From the NCBI GenBank assembly GCA_002338525.1, contig DDIM01000022.1, positions 1 through 7,519 of the forward strand: DNA of 7,519 bases. Reading direction: 5' to 3'. Below, in pieces: positions 5,914-7,519 of this stretch. The notes under the pieces were generated by a model. The model had not been told where the DNA came from. It worked only from the letters and a program-made list of their open reading frames with translations, and searched no databases. This DNA comes from Micavibrio sp. UBA1850. Lineage in GTDB: Bacteria; Pseudomonadota; Alphaproteobacteria; Micavibrionales; Micavibrionaceae. The position numbers and the translations under genes are program-made. Every line of letters begins with the position of its first letter. The stretch's first letter is position 1.

Positions 5914-6825
5914 TTAGACGGCTTCCGCGCCTGAAATAATTTCGATCAATTCTTTTGTAATATAGGCCTGACGTGCACGGTTATATTGCAATGTCAGATC
6001 GTTAATACGCTCACCTGCGTTACGTGTCGCATTATCCATCGCCGTCATACGTGCCGCTTGTTCGCCTGCAGAACTATCAAGTAACGCACCAAAAATTTGA
6101 ACCCCGATATTTTTAGGCAGTAACTGCCCCAAAATCACAGATTCCTCTGGTTCAAAGTCATATTGTGATGTTGCAATGATTGTGCCCGTGTCTGTTTCAA
6201 AGGCTTGCGTGTCATTATCGTTACTTACGCTGATTGCAAATGGAATCAACTGCTGTGATTTAGGACGCTGCGTTAGAACTGAGTGAAATTCGTTGTAGAT
6301 AAGGCTACAAACATCGAACTCACCAGCTCCAAATTGTGCAAGCACCATTTGAGCCACTTTATCAGCATCTTCGTAACTTGTTACACGTTGCCCCGTGATG
6401 CCAGTAAAGCTTTCAACAATTTTATTCGCATGGGAGCGTTTGATAAAATCCTTCGCCTTACGACCGACACAAACAATTTTCACAGTCTTGCCATCTTTTT
6501 CCAATCTTGTGATTTCACTCATCACAAAACGTAAAAGATTAGCATTAAACCCGCCGCAAAGACCGCGATCAGAACTTACGACAATCATCAGATGTACATC
6601 TGACTTGCCTGTTCCGACCAACAGCTCAGGCCCTGAGCCAGGCGCAACGCCCGCTGCCACGCGTGACAGCATAGACGACATCGCCAAAGCATAAGGCTGA
6701 GAGGCTTCCGCCTGCTCCTGCGCTTTACGAAGCTTAGCCGCAGCCACCATCTTCATCGCCGAAGTGATTTTCTTCGTCGATTTAACAGAAGTAATGCGGT
6801 CTCTAAAGTCTCTTAAACTTGGCAT
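5914..6825 (-). CDS. atpG: F1Fo-ATP synthase gamma subunit
   Basis: Gamma is the rotating central shaft of F1 and links the c-ring to conformational change in the catalytic sites. The 303-residue product has the family's N-terminal helix (MPSLRDFRDRITSVKSTKKI, continuing TSAMKMVAAAKLRKAQ). The central Rossmann-like domain has SSDRGLCGGFN (84-94). The long C-terminal helix has GEQAARMTAMDNATRNAGE (254-272) and ends in TKELIEIISGAEAV. The N- and C-terminal helices together form the coiled-coil axle. An AAGGGG ribosome binding site (6831-6836) lies 5 nt before the ATG; the gap to atpA is 13 nt. The length is within the usual alphaproteobacterial range and nothing appears broken. Confidence 0.98.
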   Translation of the reverse strand: MPSLRDFRDRITSVKSTKKITSAMKMVAAAKLRKAQEQAEASQPYALAMSSMLSRVAAGVAPGSGPELLVGTGKSDVHLMIVVSSDRGLCGGFNANLLRFVMSEITRLEKDGKTVKIVCVGRKAKDFIKRSHANKIVESFTGITGQRVTSYEDADKVAQMVLAQFGAGEFDVCSLIYNEFHSVLTQRPKSQQLIPFAISVSNDNDTQAFETDTGTIIATSQYDFEPEESVILGQLLPKNIGVQIFGALLDSSAGEQAARMTAMDNATRNAGERINDLTLQYNRARQAYITKELIEIISGAEAV

Positions 6826-6838
6826 TTTTGCCCCTTAA

Positions 6839-7519
6839 TTACGCTGCTTGTTCGATTGTTTTTTCAAAACCTGATGTAAAACCATCCAAGTACTTGTTTA
6901 GATCTGCTTTCAAATCATCATCAAGCTTCTTTTTTGTGCGGATCGCTTCCAAAATGTCAGAACCGTTTGAACGGATATCTGCCAACATTGAAAGCTCATA
7001 TTCGTTTACACGATCAACAGGCACTGTGTCCAAGTAGCCGTTTGTCCCGGCATAAATTGAGACAACTTGCTCTTCCACTGGTAGTGGTGAGTATTGAGGC
7101 TGTTTCAACAATTGTGTCAAACGCGCACCACGAGCCAAAAGCTTTTGCGTAGATGCATCAAGGTCTGAAGCAAACTGTGCAAATGCTTCCATTTCACGAT
7201 ACTGCGCAAGCTCAAGCTTAATAGAACCAGACACTTGTTTCATCGCCTTAATCTGCGCTGCAGATCCCACACGAGACACTGACAGACCCACAGAAATCGC
7301 AGGACGGATACCTTTGTAGAACAATCCTGTTTCCAAGAAGATCTGACCATCAGTAATCGAAATCACGTTTGTTGGAATATAAGCAGATACGTCACCGGCT
7401 TGTGTTTCAATGATCGGTAAAGCCGTCAAAGATCCGTTTCCATGGCTATCTCCTAGCTTCGCCGCACGCTCTAGTAAGCGTGAGTGAATGTAGAAAACAT
7501 CACCAGGGTATGCTTCACG
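6839..7519 (-). CDS. atpA: F1Fo-ATP synthase alpha subunit, C-terminal part (partial)
   Basis: This is the last 226 codons of atpA; the 5' part, including its P-loop, lies beyond the right edge of the window. The visible protein starts in the conserved REAYPGDVFYIHSRLLERAA stretch. It continues through LPIIETQAGDVSAYIPTNVI and the ITDGQIFLE segment. It then reaches LSVSRVGSAAQ, whose Arg (codon 7271-7273) corresponds to the arginine finger that completes the catalytic site on beta. The remaining C-terminal helical domain ends GFEKTIEQAA. The alpha subunits alternate with beta in the F1 hexamer and bind nucleotide non-catalytically. The apparent start at 7429 (TTG) is only an internal leucine codon; the frame is continuous to the edge. 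Confidence 0.98.
   Translation of the reverse strand, partial: REAYPGDVFYIHSRLLERAAKLGDSHGNGSLTALPIIETQAGDVSAYIPTNVISITDGQIFLETGLFYKGIRPAISVGLSVSRVGSAAQIKAMKQVSGSIKLELAQYREMEAFAQFASDLDASTQKLLARGARLTQLLKQPQYSPLPVEEQVVSIYAGTNGYLDTVPVDRVNEYELSMLADIRSNGSDILEAIRTKKKLDDDLKADLNKYLDGFTSGFEKTIEQAA

Noticed and set aside
5515..5934. Plus-strand open frame of 139 codons opposite atpD.
   Set aside because: It is antisense to the strongly conserved atpD; its Cys/Phe/His/Thr-rich composition is what reversed atpD codons produce.

Overview
The window reads almost entirely from the minus strand and is densely coding. It looks like a chromosomal segment of a flagellated Alphaproteobacterium. The gamma, beta and epsilon F1 subunits have alphaproteobacterial-style sequences in the order atpA-atpG-atpD-(insert)-atpC. 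The segment also carries flhF/flhG, which within the class are typical of lineages with polar flagella (Rhodospirillales-like or Micavibrio-like groups). Base composition is moderate, with A/T-rich gene junctions. The lineage is inferred from protein flavour only; no RNA marker gene is present.

In transcription order (high to low coordinates), the first block is the distal part of an F1Fo-ATP synthase operon. It holds the C-terminal 226 codons of atpA (cut by the window edge), complete atpG, complete atpD, a 73-aa amphi-Trp domain protein, and complete atpC. Gaps are 5 to 27 nt. atpG, atpD and atpC have clear Shine-Dalgarno sequences; the inserted small gene has none and starts 5 nt after the atpD stop. 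The next gene, 25 nt past atpC, encodes a 239-aa GST-fold protein of the failed-axon-connections (Fax)/metaxin-like type and may be co-transcribed with the atp genes.

A 134-nt intergenic stretch, the longest here, separates this block from a flagellar block. It contains a plausible sigma70-type promoter reading into flhF (SRP-type GTPase). flhF overlaps flhG (MinD-like ATPase) by 4 nt. Downstream, 52 nt after flhG, is an open frame that runs off the left edge of the window. It lacks strong catalytic motifs but resembles the N-terminal part of alphaproteobacterial FliK-like hook-length control proteins. FlhF and FlhG set the position and number of polar flagella, so a flagellar protein next to them is consistent.

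The gene content is largely conserved housekeeping and motility. The most unusual points are the amphi-Trp gene placed between atpD and atpC, the Fax-like GST at the tail of the ATP synthase genes, departures from canonical G motifs in FlhF, and a possible hairpin covering the ribosome binding site of the FliK-like gene. I see no mobile element, CRISPR array, tRNA or rRNA. No gene-free stretch exceeds 300 bases.
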